From contig NZ_BQHI01000003.1 in assembly GCF_021603585.1 (NCBI RefSeq), positions 248,001 to 312,000 of the forward strand: a stretch of DNA of 64,000 bases. Direction: 5' to 3'. The position numbers and the translations under genes are program-made. Of this stretch, positions 37,477 through 46,749 are shown piece by piece (position 1 is the stretch's first letter; each line of letters opens with the position of its first letter). This stretch comes from Pseudomonas sputi. GTDB taxonomy: Bacteria > Pseudomonadota > Gammaproteobacteria > Pseudomonadales > Pseudomonadaceae. A model generated the notes under the pieces. That model did not search any database. It was not told the origin of the DNA and saw only the letters and a list, made by a program, of their open reading frames with translations.

Positions 37477-40400
37477 ATGGGTTTCAATCTTTCCGCCTGG
37501 GCGCTGCGCAATCGCCAGATCGTACTGTTCCTGATGCTTTTGCTGGCGATCGTCGGCGCCTTGTCCTACACCAAGCTCGGCCAGAGCGAAGATCCGCCGT
37601 TCACGTTCAAGGCCATGGTCATCCAGACCCGCTGGCCCGGTGCCACGGCGCAGGAAGTCTCGCGCCAGGTTACCGAGCGCATCGAAAAGAAACTGATGGA
37701 AACCGGCGAGTACGAGCGGATTGTCTCGTTCTCGCGCCCTGGTGAATCCCAGGTCACGTTCATTGCCCGCGACTCCATGCATTCGGTGGAGATTCCGGAT
37801 CTCTGGTATCAGGTGCGCAAGAAGGTCGGTGACATTCGCCAGACCCTGCCGCCGGGGATTCAGGGTCCGTTTTTCAACGATGAGTTCGGCACCACCTTCG
37901 GCAATATCTATGCGCTGACCGGCGACGGTTTCGACTACGCGGTGCTCAAGGATTATGCCGACCGTGTCCAGATCCAGCTGCAGCGGGTCAAGGATGTGGG
38001 CAAGGTCGATCTGCTCGGTCTGCAGGACGAGAAGGTCTGGGTCGAACTGTCCAACGTCAAACTCGCCACCCTCGGTCTGCCTTTGGCTGCGGTGCAGCAG
38101 GCATTGGAAGAGCAGAACGCGGTATCCACCGCCGGCTTCTTCGAAACCGGCAGCGAGCGATTGCAGCTACGGGTCTCGGGGAATTTTCAGACAGTCGACG
38201 AGATCAAGAACTTCCCGATCCGGGTCGGTGATCGTACGTTCCGCATCTCCGATGTCGCCGACGTGCGGCGCGGTTTCAACGATCCTCCGGCACCGCGCAT
38301 GCGCTTCATGGGCGAGGACGCCATTGGTCTGGCGGTGGCAATGAAGGACGGCGGCGACATTCTGGTGCTGGGCAAAGCCCTGGAAATCGAGTTCGCCCGC
38401 ATCCAGAAAAACTTGCCGGCCGGCATGCAGTTGCGCAAGGTCTCCGACCAGCCCGCCGCCGTGAAAACCGGCGTGGGTGAATTCGTTCAGGTGCTGGTCG
38501 AAGCGTTGGCCATCGTGTTGCTGGTGAGCTTTTTCTCCCTCGGTGTACGTACCGGCATGGTAGTGGCGCTGGCCATTCCGCTGGTGCTGGCGATGACCTT
38601 CGCCTGCATGTATTACTTGGGCATCGGCCTGCACAAGATCTCCCTTGGCGCGCTGGTGCTGGCGCTGGGTTTGCTGGTGGACGACGCGATCATCGCCGTG
38701 GAAATGATGGCGATCAAAATGGAGCAGGGCTTCGACCGGATCAAGGCTGCCAGTTATGCCTGGACCAGCACGGCGTTCCCGATGCTCACCGGTACGCTGA
38801 TCACCGCCGCTGGCTTCCTGCCGATTGCCACTGCGCAGTCCGGTACTGGCGAATACACCCGCTCGATCTTCCAGGTGGTGACCATTGCCTTGCTCGCATC
38901 GTGGGTGGCGGCCGTGGTGTTCGTGCCGTATCTGGGGGAAAAACTCCTGCCGGATCTGGCGAAAATTCACGCAGCCAAACACGGTACGGCTGACGGCCGG
39001 ACCGATCCTTACGGAACGCCGTTCTACCAACGGGTGCGGCGTCTGGTGGAGTGGTGCGTGCGCCGGCGAAAAACCGTGATCGTGCTCACCGTGTTGCTGT
39101 TTGTGGCTTCGGTGGCGTTGTTCCGGTTCGTGCCGCAGCAGTTCTTCCCGGCGTCCGGGCGACTGGAATTGATGGTCGATCTGAAGCTTGCCGAGGGCGC
39201 CTCGCTGGCCAATACCACGGGCGAGGTCAAGCGCCTGGAAGCGATGCTCAAGGATCACGCCGGCATCGACAACTATGTCGCTTACGTCGGCACCGGTTCG
39301 CCGCGTTTCTACCTGCCGCTGGATCAACAACTGCCGGCGGCGAGCTTCGCCCAGTTCGTCGTCCTGGCGAAAACCATCGAGGAGCGCGAAGCGCTGCGTA
39401 CGTGGCTGATCGACACCTTGAACGAGCAGTTCCCGGCCTTGCGCTCGCGGGTCACGCGCCTGGAAAACGGCCCGCCGGTCGGTTACCCGGTGCAGTTCCG
39501 CGTCACCGGCGAACACATCGAAGAAGTCCGCGCCCTGGCGCGCAAGGTCGCGGCCAAGGTGCGTGAGAATCCGCATGTGGTGAACGTGCATCTGGACTGG
39601 GAAGAGCCGAGCAAGGTCGTGTACCTGAACATCGATCAGGACCGCGCCCGGGCCTTGGGTGTGAGCACGGCGAGCCTGGCGAAATTCCTTCAGAGTTCGC
39701 TGACCGGCTCCAGTGTCAGCCAGTACCGCGAAGACAACGAACTGATCGAAATCCTCCTGCGTGGCACCGTGCACGAGCGCACCGAACTGTCGTTGCTGCC
39801 GAGCCTGGCGGTGCCGACCGACAACGGTCGCAGCGTCGCGCTGTCGCAGATCGCCACACTGGAATATGGCTTCGAGGAAGGCATTATCTGGCACCGCAAT
39901 CGCCTGCCGAACGTCACCGTGCGGGCGGACATCTACGGCAAGGAGCAGCCGGCGACGCTGGTGAAGCAGATCATGCCGACGCTTGATCCGATCCGTGCCG
40001 AATTGCCGGACGGCTATCTGCTGGATGTCGGCGGCACGGTGGAGGATTCGGAGCGTGGGCAGAAGTCGGTGAACGCCGGGGTGCCGATGTTCATTGTCGT
40101 GGTGCTGACGTTGCTGATGGTGCAGCTGCGCAGTTTTTCGCGCACGGCGATGGTGTTTCTGACGGCGCCTTTGGGGTTGATCGGGGTGACGCTGTTTCTG
40201 TTGGTGTTCCGCCAGCCGTTCGGGTTTGTGGCGATGCTCGGGACGATCGCGCTGTCGGGGATGATCATGCGTAACTCGGTGATTCTGGTGGATCAGATCG
40301 AGCAGGACATCGCCGCCGGGCTCAAGCCGTGGCAGGCGATTATCGAGGCGACCGTGCGGCGGTTCCGGCCGATTGTGTTGACGGCTTTGGCGGCGGTGTT

Positions 40401-40545
40401 GGCGATGATTCCGCTTTCTCGCAGTGTGTTTTTTGGGCCGATGGCGGTGGCGATCATGGGGGGGTTGATTGTTGCGACTGCTCTGACGCTTTTGTTTTTG
40501 CCGGCGTTGTATGCGGCTTGGTTCAGGGTTCGCAAGGAGGCTTGA
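37477..40545 (+). CDS. mexK: RND multidrug efflux transporter (MexK-like)
   Basis: 1022 residues, the usual size of an AcrB-type proton-driven exporter. It has twelve expected membrane spans, the first at about 14-32 (IVLFLMLLLAIVGALSY), and two large periplasmic loops. The proton-relay Asp pair in TM4 is intact in LALGLLVDDAIIAVEMM, and the second half shows GMIMRNSVILVDQI. GGAG lies nine bases before the ATG. The pump probably exports hydrophobic drugs such as triclosan and macrolides, by analogy with MexJK. Confidence 0.94.
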   Translation: MGFNLSAWALRNRQIVLFLMLLLAIVGALSYTKLGQSEDPPFTFKAMVIQTRWPGATAQEVSRQVTERIEKKLMETGEYERIVSFSRPGESQVTFIARDSMHSVEIPDLWYQVRKKVGDIRQTLPPGIQGPFFNDEFGTTFGNIYALTGDGFDYAVLKDYADRVQIQLQRVKDVGKVDLLGLQDEKVWVELSNVKLATLGLPLAAVQQALEEQNAVSTAGFFETGSERLQLRVSGNFQTVDEIKNFPIRVGDRTFRISDVADVRRGFNDPPAPRMRFMGEDAIGLAVAMKDGGDILVLGKALEIEFARIQKNLPAGMQLRKVSDQPAAVKTGVGEFVQVLVEALAIVLLVSFFSLGVRTGMVVALAIPLVLAMTFACMYYLGIGLHKISLGALVLALGLLVDDAIIAVEMMAIKMEQGFDRIKAASYAWTSTAFPMLTGTLITAAGFLPIATAQSGTGEYTRSIFQVVTIALLASWVAAVVFVPYLGEKLLPDLAKIHAAKHGTADGRTDPYGTPFYQRVRRLVEWCVRRRKTVIVLTVLLFVASVALFRFVPQQFFPASGRLELMVDLKLAEGASLANTTGEVKRLEAMLKDHAGIDNYVAYVGTGSPRFYLPLDQQLPAASFAQFVVLAKTIEEREALRTWLIDTLNEQFPALRSRVTRLENGPPVGYPVQFRVTGEHIEEVRALARKVAAKVRENPHVVNVHLDWEEPSKVVYLNIDQDRARALGVSTASLAKFLQSSLTGSSVSQYREDNELIEILLRGTVHERTELSLLPSLAVPTDNGRSVALSQIATLEYGFEEGIIWHRNRLPNVTVRADIYGKEQPATLVKQIMPTLDPIRAELPDGYLLDVGGTVEDSERGQKSVNAGVPMFIVVVLTLLMVQLRSFSRTAMVFLTAPLGLIGVTLFLLVFRQPFGFVAMLGTIALSGMIMRNSVILVDQIEQDIAAGLKPWQAIIEATVRRFRPIVLTALAAVLAMIPLSRSVFFGPMAVAIMGGLIVATALTLLFLPALYAAWFRVRKEA

Positions 40546-40599
40546 GGCTGGTTGAGCTTGGCGGCCTTTGGGCCGGCCATGCTCTGGGCGTTTTTTGTG

Positions 40600-40905
40600 A
40601 ATATCCGTTGCTTCGGGTGCTGCGGCTGGCGGTTTCGCCCTTACGGCGAGTCCCTTTTTCAGACGCCAAAAAGGAACCAAAAGGCTTGGCCCCGGCGTTC
40701 GGCCCCTCGCTGGGGCTCGGGGTTCCTTCGTTCCGGGATTCATCCGGGGGCATCGCCTACGGTTTGCTTCGCTGCACCTCCTCTCGATGCATGCGGCTGC
40801 GCCGCACGGTCGCTGCGCTCCCACCCCCGGATAAATCCCTCCACTCAGCCTTCCGATGGGGCCGGCACGTCAAAAGCGTTACTCGAGCTAACGCTCATTG
40901 TGTTG
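40600..40905. repeat. large dispersed non-coding element downstream of mexK
   Basis: From GCTTCGGGTGCTGCGGCTGG to TAACGCTCATTGTGTTGAG, the 720-bp gap (40546-41265) carries a block rich in GGCGGTTTCGCCCTTACGGC and GGCCCCTCGCTGGGGCTCGG motifs that I recall recurring in fluorescens-group genomes. It holds several inverted repeats (GGTTTCGCC, CCCCTCGCTGGGG) and open frames in both directions with no ribosome-binding site or recognisable domain. I read it as a repeat element rather than a gene. The boundaries are approximate. Confidence 0.5.
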
Positions 40906-40918
40906 AGTGGTGGAAAGT

Positions 40919-40960
40919 CAAAGCCAAAGCCAAAGCCAAAGCCAAAGCCAAAGCCAAAGC
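40919..40960. repeat. hexanucleotide tandem array, CAAAGC x 7
   Basis: Seven perfect copies of CAAAGC (42 bp), a simple-sequence repeat in non-coding DNA just after the dispersed element. Copy number is likely to vary by strand slippage. It is not in any credible gene. Confidence 0.97.
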
Positions 40961-41212
40961 GGGAGTGGAGTGGGAGTAGTGCTGTATGTGTTTTAAAACC
41001 CGAGTTCACTTCGGTATTTCATGTCGGCGTAGCTCTCACAAACTCCTCGGTCAGTCCACTCTTCCCCCTGGGGGAGGGCTACAGTGGTTCTTGAACTGTT
41101 CAAAAAAGCTGCGGAACGCCTGAGTGCTCTCAAGCGTTTTAGGATTTGCGATTTCAAGCGCGATCTCAAGCCAGGCTTTGGCTCGGTTCGCTTCACAACA
41201 CTGACTCCCATG

Positions 41213-41252
41213 AAAAAGCCCGCTGAACCCGTAAAGATCAGCGGGCTTTTCA
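41213..41252. terminator. terminator after the DUF4197 gene
   Basis: AAAAGCCCGCTGA and TCAGCGGGCTTTT form a 13-base-pair stem with an 11-nt loop, 14 bp downstream of the minus-strand stop. The stretch 40961-41212 to its left shows no gene; short frames there lack ribosome-binding sites. Confidence 0.9.
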
Positions 41253-41265
41253 TTGCGCGAGGGAG

Positions 41266-41955
41266 TTAAAGCGTACCGAACACCTTCTTCGCCAGGCTCG
41301 TCGCCGCAGCGGCCGGGTTTTTGCGGATGGTTTCTTCCTGTTTGCCGATCATTTCGAACAGGCCGTTGAGCGCTTGTTCGGTCACGTAGCTTTCGATATT
41401 GGCGCTTTTCGCGTCCACCACGCCGAAGGTCGCGGCCTGGCCGGCGAAGGCGTTGTATTTCTGGGCTACGCCGACCTTGTCGGTTGCCTGTTTGACGATC
41501 GGCAGGAACTTGGTGCGGATCTGTTCGCGGCTGGATTTGTCCAGGTATCGGGTGGCGGAGTCGTTGCCGCCGCTGAGGATGCCTTTGGCGTCTTCCACGC
41601 TCATTTTCTTCACGGCGTCGACGAGGATCGGCTGGGCCTGGGTGACGGCGGTTTCTGCGGCCTTGTTCATGGCGGTTTCCAGCTCCTCGACCTGGGCGCC
41701 CATGCCGAAGGCTTTCATCTTGCCGGCGACTTTGCCGAGTTTGCCCGGCAGTTCGATCTTCACGTCCGGGTTGTTGCTAAAGCCGCCCGGGGTGCCGAGT
41801 TGCTTGACGGCCAGTTGCGCGCCCTGGGTCAGGGCATCCTTGAGGCCGCCGGTGGCGTCGCCTTGCGACAGGTCGTTGAGGGACAGCGCCAGTGCGTTGG
41901 CGCAGATCATCAGGCCTGCGCACAGGCCGGCGAAGCGAAGGGTAGGGCGGAGCAT
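41266..41955 (-). CDS. DUF4197 periplasmic protein
   Basis: 229 residues. The signal peptide is residues 1-23 (LRFAGLCAGLMICANALALS). The mature part begins SLNDLSQGDATGGLKDALTQ and matches DUF4197: amphipathic helices, YNAFAGQAATFGVVD, and a C-terminal NIESYVTEQALNGLFEMIGK. The fold and role are unknown. It lies 25 bp downstream of the YbaY-like gene on the same strand and is probably co-transcribed with it. Confidence 0.85.
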   Translation of the reverse strand: MLRPTLRFAGLCAGLMICANALALSLNDLSQGDATGGLKDALTQGAQLAVKQLGTPGGFSNNPDVKIELPGKLGKVAGKMKAFGMGAQVEELETAMNKAAETAVTQAQPILVDAVKKMSVEDAKGILSGGNDSATRYLDKSSREQIRTKFLPIVKQATDKVGVAQKYNAFAGQAATFGVVDAKSANIESYVTEQALNGLFEMIGKQEETIRKNPAAAATSLAKKVFGTL

Positions 41956-41980
41956 GGCGGCTTCCTTTTTTAAGAGAGCG

Positions 41981-42379
41981 TTAGCGGGCAGCGTCGACGC
42001 GGATCTTCAGTGGCTGCGGATCCTTGCCATCAAGCTGCACGGCATGGTTTTCGGTGGTGATGAACATCAGCTCGCCGTTGACTTCAATGCGTGCGCTGAC
42101 CGAGTAGCGGTGGCCGGGTTTGACCTGGGCCGGATCGTAGCTCAAGTGGAACGGCAGCGGCACCTGGCCTTTGACCGGGCCTTTCTGTTCGTCGAGCACC
42201 AGGGCCGGAGCGTCGGCCAGCGAAACGTCCTGCAGGCTCACGCTCAAGGTCGCACTGGGCGGCAGGGCGATGCGTTGCAGGTAGAACACTTCGCCGTCGA
42301 GGCTGACCTTGCCGGCCGGTGAGGTCGACTGGCAGGCGCTGAGCAGCGTGGCGGCGGCCAGCAGGGAAAGTTTTTTCAT
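41981..42379 (-). CDS. YbaY-family lipoprotein
   Basis: 132 residues with lipobox LLSAC. The mature domain reads VSLDGEVFYLQRIALPPSAT, then LSVSLQDVSLADAPALVLDE and PVPFHLSYD-like strands, matching the YbaY/PF09619 beta-sandwich domain. I chose the ATG at 42379, which has GGAG seven bases upstream; the longer frame to 42430 lacks one. The function of YbaY proteins is not established. Confidence 0.87.
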   Translation of the reverse strand: MKKLSLLAAATLLSACQSTSPAGKVSLDGEVFYLQRIALPPSATLSVSLQDVSLADAPALVLDEQKGPVKGQVPLPFHLSYDPAQVKPGHRYSVSARIEVNGELMFITTENHAVQLDGKDPQPLKIRVDAAR

Positions 42380-42430
42380 CGGAGATCTCCGTATCGACGG
42401 CGCCAGAAGAAGCCTGGCGCCTGCAAACAT

Positions 42431-44935
42431 TTAGTCGCTTTGCACAGGGGGGGCGACCTGATCGGCCGCATCCTCGCTGCGATGCAGCGCCACCTGACGG
42501 ATCGACAAACGAATCTCCGCCGGCAACACCCGTTTGGCGGCGCCTTCGGCCAGTTCGCCGAGCAGTTCGTGATAGCTCAACTTGCCGGCTTCGTCGCGGC
42601 GCAGTACGTCGAGGTCGAGCAGGGTCTGGATGAAGTGGCGGAACAGGCTTTTGTCGAAGAATTCCGGCGCGTTCAGGCCATGCAGGATCGACAGGCGCTG
42701 GGCCATGACCGTGCACAGGTCCTCCAGTTCTTCTGCACTGATGCTGTTCTGGCCACTGTTGAGCAGCAGGGAAACCGTCATGTAGAAGCGTTGCAGGGTC
42801 TGGGCAATGCTCTTCGACAGCAGGGTCAGCAGCACGAAATGCCGCGAGCTCGGCGCCGGACGCAGGTACACGTCTTTCTCGAAACGCAGCAGGCCTTGCT
42901 CGACAAACGCTTCCAGCCATTGATCGATCACCGCATCCAGTTCGTCCAGCGTCCAGCGGATGAACAGCTCCGATTGCAGGTACGGATACAGCGCGCGGGA
43001 GTAGCGCAGGATCTGTTCGCGGCTCATGCGCGAGGTGCTCTGGAAGAAGCTCGCCAGCAGCGCCGGCAGGGCGAAGATGTGCAGCACGTTGTTGCGGTAG
43101 TAGGTCATGAGGACGGCGTTCTGCTCGTCCAGATACAAAATCTTGCCCAGCGCGTCGCTCTGCTCGGACAGCAGATCCATGTCCTTCACATGCTCGATCA
43201 GCGCCCGGCCATCGCCTTCCGGCAAGGTGGTGTGCGGCGAGTATGGAACCTTGCGCAGCAGCGCCAGATACAGATCCAGCACCCGCGCCATGGCCCGATC
43301 ATCCAGCGCCAGACGGGTGGTCGACAGCAGCGCCAGCGCCACCAGGTTGACCGGATTGACCGCAGCGGCTTCGTTCAGATGCTGCGCGACTTTCTCTCCG
43401 AGACGATGGGTGGTTTCGTTGAGCCATGCCGGTTTGTACTGCGGGCCCAGTTCCTGCTGGCGCCAGTCCGGTTGTTCGCTGTCGAGGAACTCCGCCAGTT
43501 TGATCGGCTCGCCGAAGTTCACCGCCACCTGGCCGAAGCGCTGCTTGAGCGCGCCGATGACTTTGAAGATGTCGAAGATCGATTCTTTCTTCTTGCTCGC
43601 GCCACGCAGCTCGCCGAGGTAAGTACGGCCTTCCAGTACGCGCTCATAACCGATGTACACCGGCACGAACACGATCGGCATCCGCGACGAACGCAAGAAG
43701 CTGCGCATGGTGATTGCGAGCATCCCGGTTTTCGGCTGCAGCATGCGTCCGGTACGCGAGCGGCCACCTTCGACGAAGTATTCGACCGGAAAACCTTTGG
43801 TGAACAGGGTGTGCAGGTATTCGTTGAACACCGAGGTGTACAGCGGATTGCCCTTGAACGTGCGGCGCATGAAGAACGCACCGCCACGGCGCAGCAGGCT
43901 GCCGATCACCGGCATGTTCAGGTTGATCCCGGCGGCGATGTGCGGCGGCGTCAGGCCGTTGCGGAACAGCAGGTACGACAGCAGCAGATAGTCGATATGG
44001 CTGCGGTGGCACGGCACGTAGATCACTTCGTGACCCTGGGCGACCTTCTGCACGCCTTCGATGTGGTTGACCTTGATCCCGTCGTAGATCTTGTTCCAGA
44101 ACCAGCTCAGCACCACTTCGAGAAAACGGATCGCGGTGTAGGTGTAGTCCGAGGCGATTTCGTTGCCGTAGCGCAGGGCCTGGGCCTTGGCTTTTTCCGG
44201 GGAAATGTTTTCGCGCTCGGCTTCGTCGAGGATCGCTTGCTTGACCAGCGGCTGGTTGAGCAGGCCTTTGACCAGGTTACGGCGGTGGGAAATGTCCGGA
44301 CCGATCACCGCAGCCTTGAGGTTGCGAAAGTGCACCCGCAGGATCCGCTGGGCCATGCGCACGGTGCGCTCGTGCCCCTTGTTGTGCTCGATCAGTTCGC
44401 GAAAGTGGATCGGTGCGGAGAATTGCACGCGGGTCTTGCGCCCCAGAATCATGATGCTCAGCAGGCGACGCAGGCGCCCGGTGACGGCCCAGCTGTCGGC
44501 GAATAGCAATTTCCATGGGCTGTTCTCGCTGTCCGGCGACTGGCCCCAGAACACGCTGACCGGAATGATCTGTGCGTCTTCGGCAGCGTTCTGGCTCAGG
44601 GCACTGACCAGTCGGGTCAGGGTCGGCGGCGCACCGCGTTTGTCCTGGCGGCCGAGCCAGTCCGGGTCTGGCGTCAGGTAGAAGAACGCCGCCGGTTCGA
44701 TCAGCGAACCCACGGACACCGGCAGCACCGGGCGCGGCAGACCGGCCTTGGTGCACTCGGTGTCGACCACCGCCAGATCGGTCAGCGATGGATTTTGCAG
44801 GACGTAGAACACCGGACGACTGCGGTCGAGGTTGAGGGTGAACGACGACTGGTTGATTGTCTCGGAGCGAACCCAGAGATATAACAGTCGGCGCAAGGTG
44901 CCAAACACAAGACGGCGGAACGGGGAACGGGTCAT
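42431..44935 (-). CDS. plsB: glycerol-3-phosphate 1-O-acyltransferase
   Basis: The first step of phospholipid synthesis: it acylates glycerol-3-phosphate using acyl-CoA or acyl-ACP at the inner membrane. The ATG at 44935 gives 834 residues, matching the family; a longer frame to 45013 is not needed. Acyltransferase motifs are intact: [14 protein letters not shown] (HX4D, motif I), [13 protein letters not shown] (II), [11 protein letters not shown] (III) and [12 protein letters not shown] (IV). The ribosome-binding site is weak (GCAGAAGCC). Confidence 0.96.
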   Translation of the reverse strand: MTRSPFRRLVFGTLRRLLYLWVRSETINQSSFTLNLDRSRPVFYVLQNPSLTDLAVVDTECTKAGLPRPVLPVSVGSLIEPAAFFYLTPDPDWLGRQDKRGAPPTLTRLVSALSQNAAEDAQIIPVSVFWGQSPDSENSPWKLLFADSWAVTGRLRRLLSIMILGRKTRVQFSAPIHFRELIEHNKGHERTVRMAQRILRVHFRNLKAAVIGPDISHRRNLVKGLLNQPLVKQAILDEAERENISPEKAKAQALRYGNEIASDYTYTAIRFLEVVLSWFWNKIYDGIKVNHIEGVQKVAQGHEVIYVPCHRSHIDYLLLSYLLFRNGLTPPHIAAGINLNMPVIGSLLRRGGAFFMRRTFKGNPLYTSVFNEYLHTLFTKGFPVEYFVEGGRSRTGRMLQPKTGMLAITMRSFLRSSRMPIVFVPVYIGYERVLEGRTYLGELRGASKKKESIFDIFKVIGALKQRFGQVAVNFGEPIKLAEFLDSEQPDWRQQELGPQYKPAWLNETTHRLGEKVAQHLNEAAAVNPVNLVALALLSTTRLALDDRAMARVLDLYLALLRKVPYSPHTTLPEGDGRALIEHVKDMDLLSEQSDALGKILYLDEQNAVLMTYYRNNVLHIFALPALLASFFQSTSRMSREQILRYSRALYPYLQSELFIRWTLDELDAVIDQWLEAFVEQGLLRFEKDVYLRPAPSSRHFVLLTLLSKSIAQTLQRFYMTVSLLLNSGQNSISAEELEDLCTVMAQRLSILHGLNAPEFFDKSLFRHFIQTLLDLDVLRRDEAGKLSYHELLGELAEGAAKRVLPAEIRLSIRQVALHRSEDAADQVAPPVQSD

Positions 44936-45036
44936 ACGGCTTCTGCGTGAGTGGATAAACCGAGCGTTTGCTCGGGCGGTCGATAGTGTGCCGGATTCAT
45001 GGAAAATCGGCAAAAAAGCGGCGAAGTAATCTCCTG

Positions 45037-45064
45037 TTGAGAGTTTTGCCGCCTGTCATATACT
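45037..45064 (+). promoter_or_regulatory. sigma-70 promoter of the cold-shock gene
   Basis: TTGAGA (45037-45042) and TATACT (45059-45064) are 16 bases apart, each one mismatch from consensus. Transcription from about 45071 would give a leader of roughly 100 nt before the ATG, with a CGGCGATCTGTCGCCGG hairpin at its 5' end (45065-45081). Confidence 0.7.
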
Positions 45065-45172
45065 CGGCGATCTGTCGCCGGGGCCCTTTTATGGACGTCG
45101 GACGCAGGCTGACGTTCCTCAAAGGCTTTCCTGCGAAAAGCCTGTTCAATAATAAAAACGGAGTATGAACAG

Positions 45173-45382
45173 ATGGCAACACGTGAAACCGGCAACGTGA
45201 AGTGGTTCAACGACGCCAAGGGCTACGGCTTCATTCAGCGCGAAGACGGGGTGGACGTGTTCGTGCACTACCGCGCGATCCGTGGCGAAGGCCACCGTTC
45301 GCTGACCGAGGGTCAGCAGGTTGAATACGCGGTGGTGGAAGGGCAGAAGGGGTTGCAGGCTGAAGACGTTGTAGGTCTGTAA
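45173..45382 (+). CDS. cold-shock domain protein (CspA family)
   Basis: A 69-residue single-domain nucleic-acid chaperone. RNP1 (KGYGFI) and RNP2 (VFVHY) are intact; the start [13 protein letters not shown] is typical. The sequence carries a serine/threonine-poor, glutamate-rich C-terminus ([13 protein letters not shown]). A strong promoter and a long structured leader suggest post-transcriptional control as for CspA genes. Which Csp paralogue it is, and whether it is cold-induced, cannot be told. Confidence 0.95.
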   Translation: MATRETGNVKWFNDAKGYGFIQREDGVDVFVHYRAIRGEGHRSLTEGQQVEYAVVEGQKGLQAEDVVGL

Positions 45383-45403
45383 CAGAGCGGCCTACGGCCA
45401 GTC

Positions 45404-45483
45404 TGATCGTTCCCACGCTCTGCGTGGGAATGCCTCAATGGACGCTCTGCGTCCCGGGTTCACGCGGAGCATGGGAACGATCA
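45404..45483. repeat. GATCGTTCCCACGC-type extragenic palindromic repeat
   Basis: Begins TGATCGTTCCCACGCTCTGC and ends CATGGGAACGATCA. It carries the same inner GGACGCTCTGCGTCC hairpin as the copy at 23267. It sits between the converging csp gene and the next gene, and ends 3 bp before the next stop codon. Confidence 0.85.
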
Positions 45484-45486
45484 GAG

Positions 45487-45864
45487 TCAGGCCGTTTTCC
45501 AGGTGATTTCTTCTTCACCATCAACGCTGATCCGAATCCAGCGATCCGCTGTTTCCTCACCTTCTTCCTCGACCCACGTCCCCGGTGCGCAGCGCACTTC
45601 GACGTTCAGCGCGGTAAAGGCGGCGCGGGCGCAGGCGATGTCGTCGTCCCATGGGGTCGCATCGCTTTCCAGGTACAGGCTGTTCCACTTGCCTACGGCT
45701 TTCGGCAGCCAGGTCACCGGGATGTTGCCGGCCTTGCACTTCCAGGTCTGGCCTTTCTGTACCCAGTCGCTGCACGGGCCGAGCGCGGCGCCCAGCCAGG
45801 CGGAAATGGCCTTGTGGTCGACGTCGGCGTCTTTCAGGTAAATCTCGATGTCCGGTTGGCGCAT
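45487..45864 (-). CDS. conserved protein of unknown function
   Basis: 125 residues starting at the ATG at 45864, which has GAGG six bases upstream; the longer frame to 45936 is not supported. It begins MRQPDIEIYLKDADVDHKAI and is acidic and tryptophan-rich (WLGAALGPCSDW, WVQKGQTWKCKAG, EITWKTA). The four cysteines are not in a known metal pattern. No signal peptide or known domain. It lies next to rlmA on the same strand. Confidence 0.8.
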   Translation of the reverse strand: MRQPDIEIYLKDADVDHKAISAWLGAALGPCSDWVQKGQTWKCKAGNIPVTWLPKAVGKWNSLYLESDATPWDDDIACARAAFTALNVEVRCAPGTWVEEEGEETADRWIRISVDGEEEITWKTA

Positions 45865-45939
45865 GGATATCCTCACTGCGGGTCTGAAAAATCCATTCGC
45901 GGATTTAGCCGGCCCCGGGCACTCGCCCGAGTCCAAAAG

Positions 45940-46749
45940 TTATTGAAGAACGAAATAATCGTAGCGCATCGAGACCGTGGTCACGAACGGCTCGGGCTGT
46001 TCGATCACCGCCGCGCGGCGCTCGGCACTGGCGCGCCAGCCGTGAGGTGTCATCGCCAGCAGGTTGGCGCGATCCTCGGGCTTGTCCAGCGTCAGCTTGA
46101 ATTCCAGGGTTTCACTGTGCGCCAGTGCCATGCCTTCCGGCACCAGGGCCAGGTGTTTGTCGTCGGTGTACTCGCGCACTTCGTCGTACAGCCGTTCGCG
46201 CAGTTCCATCAGATGGCCGCTGGTCGGGCCGACTTTCATCAGGCCGCCGCCGACACTGAGCAGGCGCTTGGCTTCTTCCCAGTCCAAGGGACTGAAGACG
46301 CTGGCCAGAAACTGGCAGCTGCCGGAAGCCAGTGGCACGCGGGCCATGCTGGCGATCAACCAGGTCAGCGCCGGGTTGCGTTTGCAGGCGCGTTTGACCG
46401 CCTCCTTCGAGATGTCCAGTGCGTAGCCATCGGCATCGGGCAAGGCCTCGGCGATCTGCGCGGTGTAGTAACCCTCGCCACAACCGATATCGACCCAGCG
46501 CGCCGGCGCATAACCCGCCGCCAGTTCCGCCAGACGCTTGGCCACCGGCGCGTAATGCCCGGCGTTGAGGAAGTCGCGGCGGGCCTCGACCATCGCCTGG
46601 TTGTCGCCGGGGTCGCGGCTGTTCTTGTGCTGCACCGGCAGCAGGTTGAGGTAACCCTGGCGCGCACGGTCGAAGCGGTGGCCGGCAGGGCAGGCCACGC
46701 CGTTGTCCACCGCGTTCAGCGGTTCACTGCAGATCGGACACGCGAGCAT
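45940..46749 (-). CDS. rlmA: 23S rRNA (guanine745-N1)-methyltransferase-like (RlmA)
   Basis: 269 residues. The N-terminal zinc finger has C4, C7, C20 and H24 (LACPICSEPL, CPAGHRFD). The Rossmann SAM-binding motif is WVDIGCGEGYYTAQI, then DISKEAVKRACKRNP. This is the RlmA/RrmA layout, so it probably modifies G745 of 23S rRNA. Its ATG overlaps the dapE stop by one base (TGATG). Confidence 0.92.
   Translation of the reverse strand: MLACPICSEPLNAVDNGVACPAGHRFDRARQGYLNLLPVQHKNSRDPGDNQAMVEARRDFLNAGHYAPVAKRLAELAAGYAPARWVDIGCGEGYYTAQIAEALPDADGYALDISKEAVKRACKRNPALTWLIASMARVPLASGSCQFLASVFSPLDWEEAKRLLSVGGGLMKVGPTSGHLMELRERLYDEVREYTDDKHLALVPEGMALAHSETLEFKLTLDKPEDRANLLAMTPHGWRASAERRAAVIEQPEPFVTTVSMRYDYFVLQ

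Noticed and set aside
40523-40753. 76-codon minus-strand frame in the dispersed element
   Set aside because: It begins inside the repeat and overlaps the mexK 3' end. No ribosome-binding site or domain.
38167-40824. 885-codon open frame on the minus strand opposite mexK
   Set aside because: It is the antisense shadow of a GC-rich RND gene. The translation is low-complexity (His, Arg, Gln rich) with no domain or ribosome-binding site.
40919-40960. CRISPR-like array
   Set aside because: The units are six bases with no spacers, so it is a simple tandem repeat.
41084-41269. 61-codon plus-strand frame beginning MVLELFKKAAER
   Set aside because: It has a GTG start, no ribosome-binding site, and runs through the terminator of the DUF4197 gene. 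It could be a remnant, but I cannot support it.
42440-44506. 688-codon open frame on the plus strand opposite plsB
   Set aside because: Shadow frame of plsB, rich in Arg, Gln and His, without a start signal.
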